NCBI RefSeq assembly: GCF_022012435.1
Contig: NZ_JAKLUA010000001.1
Location: 248,001 to 312,000, forward strand
Source of the DNA: Bradyrhizobium zhengyangense
GTDB taxonomy: Bacteria; Pseudomonadota; Alphaproteobacteria; Rhizobiales; Xanthobacteraceae
Length of the DNA stretch: 64,000 nt
Direction: 5' to 3'
Shown here: piece by piece, positions 1-7,892 of the stretch
How the letters are laid out: each line of letters begins with the position of its first letter
How positions within the stretch are numbered: the first letter of the stretch is position 1
Notes under the pieces: model-generated
Told to the model about the DNA's origin: nothing
The model's input: the letters and a program-made list of their open reading frames with translations, nothing else
The model's database searches: none
Program-made: the position numbers and the translations under genes

Positions 1-1803
1 CCAGACCCACATGCCCGGAACGTCCTCGCGCGGGATGATGGTCTCGCGCCCGACATAGTAGGTGATGTCGGAGAGATCGATGCCGGGCAGCTTGCCCTGG
101 CGGCAGACGAGCTTCAATCCGTCATAGATCGTCGGGTTCTGCATGAAGCCGTAATGCAGGATCACGCGGGTGATGCCGGGAATGATCTCGATGATTTCGG
201 CGCGGTCCTCGTCGGCGATGTGCGGGGATTCTTCGATCAGCACCGTCACGAGGAGGATTCGCTCGTGCAGCACGCGGTTGTGTTTGACGAATTGCGTCAG
301 TGCGAGCGGCACACCCTTCGGCGCCGAGGCTAGGTATACGGCTGTCCCGGGCAGCCTCGCCTTACACTGGTTGACGGCGGTTTCGATCAGGTCCTCCTCC
401 GGCTGGCGCAGCCGGGCGCGGGCCGCCTCGACCAGCTTCACGCCGGCGCGCCAGGTCAGCATCAGGAAGGCGACGAGGCCGGCGAGCAGCAGCGGAAACC
501 AGCCGCCCTCGAACAGCTTGATCGAGTTGGCGGAGAAGAAGATCACGTCGATCACGAAGAAGAAGCCGTTCACGGCCACCACGAGCCACGGCGAATAGCC
601 CCACTGGATCGCGACCAGCGCCGCGAGCAGTGTGGTGATCGCCATCAGCAGCGACACCGCGATGCCATAGGCGCCGGCCAGCGCATCCGAGGTGCCGAAG
701 CTCAGCACGGCGCCGAGGGTTGCCGCGGCGAGCAGCCAGTTCACCAGCGGCACGTAGATCTGGCCGATCGCATCGCTCGTCGTGTGACGGATCTGCATGC
801 GCGGCAGGAAGCCGAGCTGGATCGATTGCTGGGTGAGCGAGAACACGCCGGAGATGATGGCCTGCGAGGCGATCACGGTCGCAACGGCCGAGAACGCCAC
901 GAGGCCGTAATGCAGGAAATCAGGGCAGAGCTGGAAGAACGGATTCTCGATCATCGATGGATCGGTGATCAGCAGCCCGGCCTGGCCGAAATAGTTCAGC
1001 ACCAGTGCCGGCAGGCAGATCGTGAACCAGGCGAGTCGGATCGGCAGACGGCCGAAATGCCCCATGTCGGCATACATCGCCTCACCGCCGGTGACCGCGA
1101 GGAAGGCCGCGCCCAGGATCGCGAAGGAGACCTGGAAGTCCTGGTGGATCAGGAAGTCCACGGCGTAAAACGGGCTGAGCGCCGCGAGCACCGCCGGCGC
1201 CTTGAGGATGCCGTGGATGCCGAGCGCGGCCAGCACGATGAACCAGGCCAGCATGACCGGTCCGAAGATGCGACCGATGAAGCCGGTGCCTTGTTTTTGC
1301 ATCACGAACAGGCCCACCAGGATGGCGATCGTCAGTGGCACCACGACCGGCGAAAGCGAGGGAGCGTCGACCTTGAGTCCTTCGATGGCCGATAGCACCG
1401 AGATGGCCGGCGTGATCGCGCCGTCGCCATAGAGCAGCGCCGCGCCGACCAGGCCGACGACCAGTAGGTGCGCGCGCCAAGTGCCGGGCTGGGCGTGACG
1501 GGCATGCAGCAGCGCCAGCAGCGCAACGATGCCGCCTTCGCCGCGGTTGTCCGCGCGCAGGATCAGCAGAGCATATTTCAGCGAGATGATCAGCAGCAGC
1601 GCCCACAGGATCAGCGAGGCAACGCCGAGGACAGCGTCTTGTGTCACGGTGCCGCCATGGGCGGCCGCCTTGGCGGCTTCCTTCAGCGCATAGAGGGGGC
1701 TGGTGCCGATATCGCCATAGACCACCCCGAGGGCGCCCATGGTCATTGCAAGCGGAAGCGGATTGGGATGATGGCCGGAAGCGACTGCGGGCGTACTGGA
1801 CAA
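1..1803 (-). CDS. kup: Kup-family potassium uptake protein (3' end outside window)
   Basis: Low-affinity K+/H+ symporter of the KUP/HAK/KT family in the inner membrane. The N-terminal part carries the family signature GVVYGDIGTSPLYALKEA, followed by a series of hydrophobic helices. The motif GGEAMYADMGHFGRLPIR lies in the middle, and the frame is still open at base 1, where it reads TYYVGRETIIPRE, a typical KUP C-terminal segment. About 600 of the usual 620-640 residues are present. I chose TTG at 1803 because GAGGGG sits at good distance upstream; ATG at 1746 and 1740 are alternatives that would trim a poorly conserved N-terminus. No partner gene is visible. Confidence 0.93.
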   Translation of the reverse strand, partial: MSSTPAVASGHHPNPLPLAMTMGALGVVYGDIGTSPLYALKEAAKAAAHGGTVTQDAVLGVASLILWALLLIISLKYALLILRADNRGEGGIVALLALLHARHAQPGTWRAHLLVVGLVGAALLYGDGAITPAISVLSAIEGLKVDAPSLSPVVVPLTIAILVGLFVMQKQGTGFIGRIFGPVMLAWFIVLAALGIHGILKAPAVLAALSPFYAVDFLIHQDFQVSFAILGAAFLAVTGGEAMYADMGHFGRLPIRLAWFTICLPALVLNYFGQAGLLITDPSMIENPFFQLCPDFLHYGLVAFSAVATVIASQAIISGVFSLTQQSIQLGFLPRMQIRHTTSDAIGQIYVPLVNWLLAAATLGAVLSFGTSDALAGAYGIAVSLLMAITTLLAALVAIQWGYSPWLVVAVNGFFFVIDVIFFSANSIKLFEGGWFPLLLAGLVAFLMLTWRAGVKLVEAARARLRQPEEDLIETAVNQCKARLPGTAVYLASAPKGVPLALTQFVKHNRVLHERILLVTVLIEESPHIADEDRAEIIEIIPGITRVILHYGFMQNPTIYDGLKLVCRQGKLPGIDLSDITYYVGRETIIPREDVPGMWVW

Positions 1804-1949
1804 ATGCAAACCCCTCAATGGGACCTCGCCCGTCGGGCCATTCCGAGGGGCGCGCGCGCCAAACACTCTGCGACGAGACGTCGCAAATTGCCATGGGGTT
1901 TCTATCGGGGCTTGTGCCGGCGTTTTATGACGCCAGCCTGACAATCCGC

Positions 1950-2207
1950 CTACGGGGTGCGGTCTGCCGTGACGAGGCGAGCAATGCGGACGTCAGCCTT
2001 GGTGCCGGCGCGGCGCAGGCAGGAGGCCTCGAAATTCGGCCACGCCTGCTGCGAGCAATCCCTGCCGATGGCCTTGATGTCGAGCCGGTCGCTCTTGGCC
2101 AGCGGTTGCGGCACGCTGGCTTCGACTGTCGGAGCGAAGCCGGGCAGGAGGGTGAGGGCTGCAGCAACACACGCAGCAAGAGCGATCGCTGAAAGAGCCT
2201 TGATCAT
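1950..2207 (-). CDS. small exported protein, unknown function
   Basis: An 85-residue protein with a clear signal peptide (residues 1 to about 30, hydrophobic core ALSAIALAACVAAALTLLPG). The short mature part contains two cysteines (RDCSQQAW and ASCLRR) that could form one disulphide. It is probably periplasmic. I recognise no domain; proteins of this build are frequent in Bradyrhizobium. It is transcribed alone, upstream of kup on the same strand and divergent from coaD. Confidence 0.7.
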   Translation of the reverse strand: MIKALSAIALAACVAAALTLLPGFAPTVEASVPQPLAKSDRLDIKAIGRDCSQQAWPNFEASCLRRAGTKADVRIARLVTADRTP

Positions 2208-2465
2208 TGACTGTCCCCTGTGATGCGGCCGCTACGCCCAGTATGCGGCCCGTCGTTCGTTGGCTGGATTGATAACCATGGCCAGTTTCCGGACGTCTTC
2301 ACCGATGCTGGAAATGGTTTCGTGCGCGTGCCGTTGTGTGTCGTGGACGCCCCGAGGACGAAACAAACCGGGGCCTTCCGCCGCGCAATGGCGGAAAAAT
2401 CGGCGAAAACGGGCAGGGAACCGGTCCGGCTTGCCGGGCAGGGCCGGGCGCGGTAGGACGTGGGC

Positions 2466-2960
2466 ATGCCGCGTATTGCCTTTTACCCAGGTTCCTTCGA
2501 CCCCATCACCAACGGCCATCTGGACGTGGTCCGGAGCAGCGTGCCGCTGTGCGACCGGCTGGTGGTCGCGGTCGGGATCCATCCCGGCAAGAAGCCGCTG
2601 TTTTCGACCGAAGAGCGGCTCAAGATGCTTCATGACGTCTGCGGGCCGGTAGCGGCCCAGGCCGGTTGCACGCTCGAGGCGGTGACCTACGACGATCTCG
2701 CTGTGGCTGCGGCGCGCAAATACGGCGCCACCGTCATGATTCGGGGCCTGCGCGACGGCACCGACCTCGACTACGAGATGCGGCTCGCGGGCATGAACGG
2801 CACCATGGCGCCCGAGGTGCAAACCGTCTTCCTGCCGGCCTCACCTCTGGTCCGCCCGATTACCGGCACATTGGTGCGTCAGATCGCCGGCATGGGCGGA
2901 GACGTCTCGGCCTTCGTACCGCCGCTCGTTGCATCTCAGCTCAAGGCAAAATTCGCCTGA
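2466..2960 (+). CDS. coaD: phosphopantetheine adenylyltransferase
   Basis: Catalyses transfer of AMP from ATP to 4'-phosphopantetheine, the penultimate step of coenzyme A synthesis, in the cytoplasm. The 164 residues match the family length. The nucleotidyltransferase motif [11 protein letters not shown] is at residues 7-17. The substrate-binding segment [14 protein letters not shown] and the C-terminal [12 protein letters not shown] follow; the last replaces the ISST-type motif of E. coli. ATG 2466 places the product directly at [13 protein letters not shown] 2460 would add two residues. The next gene starts 40 bases downstream on the same strand. Confidence 0.96.
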   Translation: MPRIAFYPGSFDPITNGHLDVVRSSVPLCDRLVVAVGIHPGKKPLFSTEERLKMLHDVCGPVAAQAGCTLEAVTYDDLAVAAARKYGATVMIRGLRDGTDLDYEMRLAGMNGTMAPEVQTVFLPASPLVRPITGTLVRQIAGMGGDVSAFVPPLVASQLKAKFA

Positions 2961-3000
2961 AAACGGCGCGCTTTTTCATCTCACCTGATCCGGAGTTTCC

Positions 3001-3576
3001 ATGATCCGTCGTCTCGCAATTCTTGCCACGATGTTCGTCGCGCTTGTTGGCGCGGTCCCGGCCGTGGCGCAGCAGCTGCCGGCCAATCTCGACAAGGCCA
3101 ATGCGCTCGTCATCGACACCACCAAGGGCCGTATCATCATCAAGCTCAGGACCGACCTGGCGCCGCAGCACGCCGAACGCCTCAAGCAGCTCGCGCGCGA
3201 AGGCTTTTACAACAACGTTCCGTTCCACCGCGTCATGGATGGCTTCATGGCCCAGACCGGCGATGGCCAGAACGGCAACGGTACCGGTGGCTCGAAATAT
3301 CCGAACCTGAAGCAGGAATTCTCCAAGGTCCACTTCTCCCGCGGCATCGTCGGCATGGCTCGGCGCGGCGACAGCGTCGATACCGCCAACTCGCAGTTCT
3401 TCATCATGTTCGCCGACGGCGGCAGCCTCGACGGTCAGTACACCGTGGTCGGCGAGGTCGTGCAGGGCATGGACGTCGTTGACAAGCTGAAGAAGGCACC
3501 GGCCGGTTCGCCGAGCGGCACTGTCACCGATCCCGACAAGATGGTGAAGGTGCAGGTCGCCTCCGACATCAAGTAG
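3001..3576 (+). CDS. exported cyclophilin-type peptidyl-prolyl isomerase
   Basis: Catalyses cis-trans isomerisation of Xaa-Pro bonds, here in the periplasm. A signal peptide spans residues 1-24, ending AVPAVAQQ. The cyclophilin domain follows, with the active-site stretch FHRVMDGFMAQTGDG and the core NSQFFIMF. The length of 191 residues fits a bacterial exported cyclophilin (PpiA type). It is followed eight bases later by a small exported protein and then by a second, cytoplasmic cyclophilin, so the three probably share one transcript. Confidence 0.93.
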   Translation: MIRRLAILATMFVALVGAVPAVAQQLPANLDKANALVIDTTKGRIIIKLRTDLAPQHAERLKQLAREGFYNNVPFHRVMDGFMAQTGDGQNGNGTGGSKYPNLKQEFSKVHFSRGIVGMARRGDSVDTANSQFFIMFADGGSLDGQYTVVGEVVQGMDVVDKLKKAPAGSPSGTVTDPDKMVKVQVASDIK

Positions 3577-3584
3577 GAGGGCTC

Positions 3585-4010
3585 ATGGCGCGCCGCGGCG
3601 ACAGGCTCCTGCTCGCTGCCGCGGCGCTGCTGTTCGGCCTCACCAATGCGGCCGCACAGGACGCACCTGTCAACACCATCCAGGACGTCTTCCAGCACTT
3701 GCGGAGTTGCTGGAAGCCGCCGCCGCCGGCCAAGGCCCGCCCACTCGACATCACCGTCGTGGTGAGCTTTAACCGGTCCGGAAACATTCTGGGCCATCCG
3801 AGGATTACCTATGAATCCGCGGAGGCCTCCGACAATGACCGGCTGCAATACCGGATCGCGGTGATGGAGGCGTTGCAACGCTGCACGCCGGTGCCATTTA
3901 CCGATGCAATGGCGGGCGCTGCCGCGGGACGTCCATTCGCGATCCAGTTCCGCAGCCGCAAAACGTCACCTGACAAGACTTCACCCTCAGCACAAGAGAG
4001 ACGAGCATGA
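3585..4010 (+). CDS. small periplasmic protein with a TonB-C-like core
   Basis: 141 residues with a signal peptide (about residues 1-25, LLLAAAALLFGLTNAAAQ). The mature part is compatible with a TonB C-terminal or TolA-like fold: a strand with FNRSGNILGHPRITYES, then a helix with RIAVMEALQRCTPVPF. Two cysteines (SCWKPP and RCTPVPF) may be disulphide bonded. The gene sits between two cyclophilin genes and its last bases overlap the next start (ATGA at 4007), which implies translational coupling. No TonB energy-coupling N-terminus is present, so it is not a TonB itself. Function unknown. Confidence 0.75.
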   Translation: MARRGDRLLLAAAALLFGLTNAAAQDAPVNTIQDVFQHLRSCWKPPPPAKARPLDITVVVSFNRSGNILGHPRITYESAEASDNDRLQYRIAVMEALQRCTPVPFTDAMAGAAAGRPFAIQFRSRKTSPDKTSPSAQERRA

Positions 4011-4471
4011 GCGTCACCGAAAACACTTTGATCCTCGAGACCACGCAGGGCCCCGTCACCATCGAGATGCGCCCGGACCTCGCGCCCGGCCATGTCGCCC
4101 GCATCAAGGAGCTGGTCCGCGAGGGCTTCTACGACGGCATCGTGTTCCATCGCGTGATCGAAGGCTTCATGGCGCAGACCGGCTGCCCGCATGGCACCGG
4201 CACCGGCGGCTCGGGCAAGAAGCTGAAGGCCGAGTTCAACAAGGAGCCGCATGTGCGCGGCACCACCTCGATGGCTCGCGCGGCGAGCCCCGATTCCGGC
4301 GACAGCCAGTTCTTCATCTGCTTCGACGATGCCCGCTTCCTCGACAACCAGTACACGGTGTGGGGCAAGGTCACCGAGGGTATGGAGAACGTCGACAAGA
4401 TCAAGCGCGGCGAGCCGGTACAGAACCCGGACAAGATCGTCAAGGCGCGGATGGCGGCCGACAAGGAGTAA
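4007..4471 (+). CDS. ppiB: cytoplasmic cyclophilin-type peptidyl-prolyl isomerase
   Basis: A 154-residue single-domain cyclophilin without a signal peptide, hence cytoplasmic, speeding proline isomerisation during folding. Key stretches are FHRVIEGFMAQTGCP and GDSQFFICF. It overlaps the preceding exported protein by four bases (ATGA). Paired with the exported cyclophilin at 3001, it gives the locus one isomerase for each compartment. Confidence 0.94.
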   Translation: MSVTENTLILETTQGPVTIEMRPDLAPGHVARIKELVREGFYDGIVFHRVIEGFMAQTGCPHGTGTGGSGKKLKAEFNKEPHVRGTTSMARAASPDSGDSQFFICFDDARFLDNQYTVWGKVTEGMENVDKIKRGEPVQNPDKIVKARMAADKE

Positions 4472-4522
4472 GCTCCTCATTCCAGGGGCGCGCATCGGCG
4501 CGCTCCTGGTGGCAAGTCACGA

Positions 4523-5596
4523 ATGCGCACCGACCTCTTCGATTTCGACCTGCCGCCCGAGCGCATCGCGTTGCGCCCGGCTAGTCCGCGCGACTCCGCG
4601 AAAATGCTGGTCGTCGAGAACGGCGCGCTGCGCGACCAGACCATCGCGGATTTGCCGCACTGGCTGAAGCCGGGCGACCAGCTCGTCGTCAACGACACCA
4701 AGGTAATCGCGGCGCAGTTGAAGGGCCGGCGTATCGGCCGCGAGACCGAGCCGAAGATCGAGGCGACGCTGATCAAGCGCCTCGACGGGTCGCGCTGGCA
4801 GGCGCTGGTAAAGCCCGCGAAGAAGCTTGTCGCCGGCGACAGCATCCGCTTCGGCAATGAGGGCAAGGTCTGCCTGCTCGGCCATCTCGATGCCGAGGTC
4901 GAAGCCAAGGGTGCTGAAGGCGAGGTGACCCTATCATTCTCGTTCCATGGCCCGGCGCTGGATCAGGCGATCGCCGACCTCGGCAGCCCGCCGCTGCCGC
5001 CCTACATCGCCTCCAAGCGCACGCCTGACGATCAGGACATCGCGGACTACCAGACCATGTTCGCAGCCAACGAAGGCGCCGTCGCTGCGCCAACCGCGGG
5101 ACTGCATTTCACGGCGGCGCTGGAGCAGGCGCTGCGCGACCGCGGCGTCGACATCGTCAGGGTGACGCTGCATGTGGGAGCAGGGACGTTCCTGCCGGTG
5201 AAGGTCGACGACACCGACGCTCACAAGATGCATGCCGAGTGGGGCACGATCTCCGCCGAGACAGCAGAGCGGCTCAACACCGCGCGAAAAAACGGTGGCC
5301 GCATCATCGCCGTCGGCACCACATCATTGCGATTGCTCGAGAGTGCCGCGAGTGAGGATGGCACCATCCAGCCATTCGCGGCCGAGACCTCGATCTTCAT
5401 CACGCCCGGCTATCATTTCCGCGCCGTCGATATCCTGATGACGAATTTTCACCTGCCGAAGTCGACATTGTTCATGCTGGTGTCGGCCTTCGCCGGCCTG
5501 AACACGATGAAGCAGGCTTATGCGCATGCGATCGCGAGCGGGTACCGGTTTTATTCGTATGGCGATGCGTGCTTGCTGTTTAGGGCGCGGGCATGA
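4523..5596 (+). CDS. queA: S-adenosylmethionine:tRNA ribosyltransferase-isomerase
   Basis: QueA transfers the ribosyl part of SAM to preQ1 in the wobble position of GUN-anticodon tRNAs, giving epoxyqueuosine. The protein has 357 residues, close to the family length. Recognisable segments are the N-terminal [18 protein letters not shown], the central [22 protein letters not shown], and the C-terminal [19 protein letters not shown]. It lies 51 bases after ppiB on the same strand. The partner queuosine gene tgt is in the same window at 10157, but not in the same operon. Confidence 0.96.
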   Translation: MRTDLFDFDLPPERIALRPASPRDSAKMLVVENGALRDQTIADLPHWLKPGDQLVVNDTKVIAAQLKGRRIGRETEPKIEATLIKRLDGSRWQALVKPAKKLVAGDSIRFGNEGKVCLLGHLDAEVEAKGAEGEVTLSFSFHGPALDQAIADLGSPPLPPYIASKRTPDDQDIADYQTMFAANEGAVAAPTAGLHFTAALEQALRDRGVDIVRVTLHVGAGTFLPVKVDDTDAHKMHAEWGTISAETAERLNTARKNGGRIIAVGTTSLRLLESAASEDGTIQPFAAETSIFITPGYHFRAVDILMTNFHLPKSTLFMLVSAFAGLNTMKQAYAHAIASGYRFYSYGDACLLFRARA

Positions 5597-5611
5597 GCAA
5601 CAAGCGCCGCT

Positions 5612-5762
5612 TCATCACCGTCACCCTGAGGTGCTCGCGCCTCTTCAGCGAGCCTTGAAGGGCGACGGCCCCGCTGCTCCGTCTCGGCCGTTCATCCTTC
5701 GAGGCTCTCCCAGCGCTGCAAAGCAGCGCTGGGCTCGCGCCTCAGGATGACGGGTCGAGGGC
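5612..5762. repeat. palindromic intergenic repeat, two adjacent hairpins
   Basis: The whole gap between convergent queA and asd is filled by two imperfect palindromes. The first runs from about 5619 to 5667: CCCTGAGG and GCTCGC pair with GCGAGC and a near-match AAGGG end. The second is 5692-5750, whose core CCCAGCGCTGC at 5709-5719 pairs perfectly with 5723-5733, and whose outer arms begin TCATCCT and end AGGATGA. This build is typical of the interspersed palindromes of Bradyrhizobium and Rhodopseudomonas. It may also end transcription from both sides. Confidence 0.75.
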
Positions 5763-5765
5763 GCG

Positions 5766-6791
5766 TTACGCCATCACCCGCTGCGGCAACAGCTCCGCGA
5801 TTTGTACCGCGTTCAGCGCAGCGCCCTTCAGCAGCTGATCAGCCGCCACGAACATCGAGATCGAATGGCCGGAGGGGTCGCTGAGGTCCTTGCGGATGCG
5901 GCCGACCAGGACGTCGTCCTGGCCCGAGGCGTCGATCGGCATCGGGAAGTAGTTCTTGACGCGGTCGTCGACCACCTTCACGCCGGGCGCCTGCGCCATG
6001 AGGCTGCGGACCTCGTCCTCGGTGATCGGCTTTTCGCATTCGAAGGTGATAGCCTCGCAATGCGCGCGCAGCACCGGCACGCGGACGCAGGTGACGCCGA
6101 TCGCGATCTTCTCGTCCTCGAAGATCTTCCGGGTTTCCTTGATGACCTTGGTCTCTTCGTCGTTGTAGCCGGTCTCGGAGTCGATGGCCGTGTTGTGATT
6201 GAAGAGATTGAACGCGTAGGGATGCGGCATCACCTTGGGCGTATAGACCTGCCCGTTGAGATTGGCGCGGGTGCTCTCGACGAGCTCGTCCATCGCGGCC
6301 GCGCCGGCGCCGGAGGCCGCCTGGTAGGTCGAGATGATCACGCGCTTGATGCGGTTCTTTTGGTGGATCGGCCAGAGCGGCACCAGCGCGGTGATCGCGG
6401 CACAGTTCGGGTTGGCAATGATGCCCTTGTGATCCCTGATGCGGCTGCCGTTGACCTCTGGAATCACCAGCGGAACGTTCGGGTCCATGCGGAAGGCGGA
6501 GGAATTGTCGACGACGACGGCGCCGGCCTTGACCGCAATGGGTGCGAACTTCTTGGAGATACCGCTGCCGGCGGAGAACAGCGCGATGTCGACGCCCTCG
6601 AAGGCGCGCTCGGTCAGTTCCTCGATGACGACATCCCTGCCGCGGAACGACACCGTCTTGCCGGCGGAGCGGGCGCTGGCGAGCGCCTTGAGCTTGCCGA
6701 CGCGGAAGCCGCGCTTGTCCATGGTGGCGATGAATTCGGCGCCCACCGCACCGGTGACGCCGACAATCGCGACGACGGGATCGTTACTCAC
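5766..6791 (-). CDS. asd: aspartate-semialdehyde dehydrogenase
   Basis: Reduces aspartyl phosphate to aspartate semialdehyde with NADPH. This is the branch-point step towards lysine and diaminopimelate, threonine, methionine and isoleucine. It has an N-terminal Rossmann motif (AIVGVTGAVGAEF) and the active-site cysteine in ANPNCAAITALVP. The C-terminal part carries the catalytic-His region RVPVLRAHCEAITFE. I chose GTG 6791 because GGAGG lies five bases upstream (6801-6797), giving 341 residues. Upstream on the same strand lie a terminator, a Thr-rich leader ORF and a promoter, which suggests threonine-responsive attenuation. Confidence 0.95.
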   Translation of the reverse strand: MSNDPVVAIVGVTGAVGAEFIATMDKRGFRVGKLKALASARSAGKTVSFRGRDVVIEELTERAFEGVDIALFSAGSGISKKFAPIAVKAGAVVVDNSSAFRMDPNVPLVIPEVNGSRIRDHKGIIANPNCAAITALVPLWPIHQKNRIKRVIISTYQAASGAGAAAMDELVESTRANLNGQVYTPKVMPHPYAFNLFNHNTAIDSETGYNDEETKVIKETRKIFEDEKIAIGVTCVRVPVLRAHCEAITFECEKPITEDEVRSLMAQAPGVKVVDDRVKNYFPMPIDASGQDDVLVGRIRKDLSDPSGHSISMFVAADQLLKGAALNAVQIAELLPQRVMA

Positions 6792-6822
6792 TGTGTCCTC
6801 CATTGAGATCGATTTAGACAAC

Positions 6823-6853
6823 AAAAAAGCCCCGGACCATCATGGGCGGGGCT
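6823..6853 (-). terminator. intrinsic terminator between the leader peptide and asd (attenuator)
   Basis: On the minus strand AGCCCCG (6853-6847) pairs with CGGGGCT (6834-6828), with a 12-base loop, followed at once by a T-tract. It stands after the leader ORF and 31 bases before the asd start, so a constitutive terminator here would block asd. That position makes sense only as an attenuator. The leader contains CGGGGC (6911-6906), which could pair with the 5' arm and prevent the terminator. Confidence 0.75.
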
Positions 6854-6883
6854 GCGGTAGAGCTGATGCGTTTTAGTCGACGA

Positions 6884-6955
6884 CTATGCGCGCACGCGTC
6901 CCCAGGCCCCGAAGGCCGTGGTGGTTTTGGTCGTGCGTTTGGTGGTCGCGAACAT
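6884..6955 (-). CDS. threonine-rich leader peptide of asd
   Basis: A 23-codon ORF, too short for usual gene calling. It reads MFATTKRTTKTTTAFG and then seven more residues before TAG. Seven of residues 4-13 are threonine (five ACC, two ACG). There is no Shine-Dalgarno sequence. The upstream promoter would place the transcript start at the A of ATG, so the ORF is probably translated leaderless, as described for trpL of Sinorhizobium meliloti. It is followed by a terminator and then asd, whose product leads to threonine. I infer that it is a cis-acting regulatory peptide. Confidence 0.72.
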   Translation of the reverse strand: MFATTKRTTKTTTAFGAWGRVRA

Positions 6956-6991
6956 GGCGGGACTTATGCGGGAGAGTTCTGCGTCCGTCAA
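6956..6991 (-). promoter_or_regulatory. promoter of the asd leader transcript
   Basis: On the minus strand, TTGACG (6991-6986) is separated by 17 bases from CATAAG (6968-6963). Seven further bases lead to the ATG of the leader ORF at 6955. Spacing and hexamers fit a housekeeping alphaproteobacterial promoter with transcription beginning at or next to the A of the ATG. It lies just downstream of the PepSY gene stop at 7019. Confidence 0.65.
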
Positions 6992-7018
6992 TGGCTTTCG
7001 GGCGGGATTGTGGCCCCG

Positions 7019-7624
7019 TTATTTGCCGCGGGCGCCCGGCGGCTCGAGCAGGACCTCCTTGAGGTCGTCGCCGCTGATGACGACGATCGCGAAATTGAGC
7101 CGGCCGCGCTCGCGCACCAGCCCGCCGCTGATGGCCTTGCCTGATGCCGCCTTCTCGGCGACGCGCACCGCGTCAGCCAGGCGGTGCTTGATGATGCCGA
7201 GTACGGCGAGGTTGCTGCGATCCTCATTGTCCAGCTCGGTCAGGGGAAGGGCAGCTTCGCCGCCAATGACCTCGCCGGTCGCCGCGTTGATGGTGTACCG
7301 CCAGATCCGGTCATTGTGCAGGGTCTTGACCCGATACACCGGCACGCCCGAGCCGCCATCGAAGCTGATGTCCGCGGTGGTCGCGCCGGCATGACGCGCT
7401 TCCGCGATCGCCATCGCCTGGCTGATCGAGACCGACGAAGAGCGGAAGCGTTCGATTTCGCGGCTGACGGCCTGGCGGTCCGCCGCGGCGTCCCCATCTG
7501 TGTCGCTGTGGAGGGCGGCGGGCGTAGAGACCGCCGAGATGGTCGCGCGAGCGGGCGCTGCGATGAGCAGGCCCGACAGGGCGATCGCCAGCAAACCGCA
7601 TACCCCTGGTCTCGTCGCGCTCAT
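7019..7624 (-). CDS. exported PepSY-domain protein
   Basis: 201 residues with a signal peptide (residues 1-26, LLAIALSGLLIAAPARA). The mature part has a PepSY-like unit around SISQAMAIAEARHAG, followed by strands with VYRVKTLHNDRIWRYTINAATGEVIG. PepSY domains act as extracytoplasmic inhibitory or binding modules. ATG 7624 is preceded by GAAGG at suitable distance; the frame is open further upstream but lacks signals. A promoter overlapped by a large palindromic operator lies about 190 bases upstream, the same operator as in front of the patatin gene at 9932. Confidence 0.75.
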   Translation of the reverse strand: MSATRPGVCGLLAIALSGLLIAAPARATISAVSTPAALHSDTDGDAAADRQAVSREIERFRSSSVSISQAMAIAEARHAGATTADISFDGGSGVPVYRVKTLHNDRIWRYTINAATGEVIGGEAALPLTELDNEDRSNLAVLGIIKHRLADAVRVAEKAASGKAISGGLVRERGRLNFAIVVISGDDLKEVLLEPPGARGK

Positions 7625-7808
7625 GGTCCAAACCTTCGGCCGGCAGGTCTCACGCCGGCAAGTCTGCCGGATGTTCGTAAAGAAATCGCGGCCGACCTTG
7701 GGCACCGGCCGGCCGCGGAACGTCACCACGGGCTGTACCCGTCGCGGCGATCCAAGCGGCCCGGTCCTCTTTGGGGCTGGTGAAAAAAGTGGCCCGCACC
7801 GCTCTATA

Positions 7809-7835
7809 AACAAAACCATACCGTATCGTTTTGTT
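7809..7835. promoter_or_regulatory. palindromic operator 1 over a minus-strand promoter
   Basis: Arms AACAAAACCATAC (7809-7821) and GTATCGTTTTGTT (7823-7835) form a 27-base inverted repeat around one central base, with one mismatch per arm pair. On the minus strand TTGACC (7843-7838), a 17-base spacer and TATGGT (7820-7815) make a promoter whose -10 element lies inside the palindrome. That promoter would serve the PepSY gene. The right arm recurs at 10045-10057 in front of the patatin gene. The TetR protein encoded at 7893-8699 is the obvious candidate ligand. Confidence 0.65.
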
Positions 7836-7892
7836 ATGGTCAACGAAGCGGCCAGCGTCCGCAGGGGACAAATCGCAGGTCTCACGGAAATG

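Noticed and set aside
5802..6806. 334-codon plus-strand ORF across asd
   Set aside because: It is the antisense shadow of asd: codon periodicity, motifs and the ribosome-binding site all belong to the minus-strand gene, and the translation is low-complexity Asp/Arg/Gly.
7650..7871. 73-codon minus-strand ORF between tetR and the PepSY gene
   Set aside because: It runs across the operator and promoter at 7809-7843 and lacks a ribosome-binding site, so it is non-coding.
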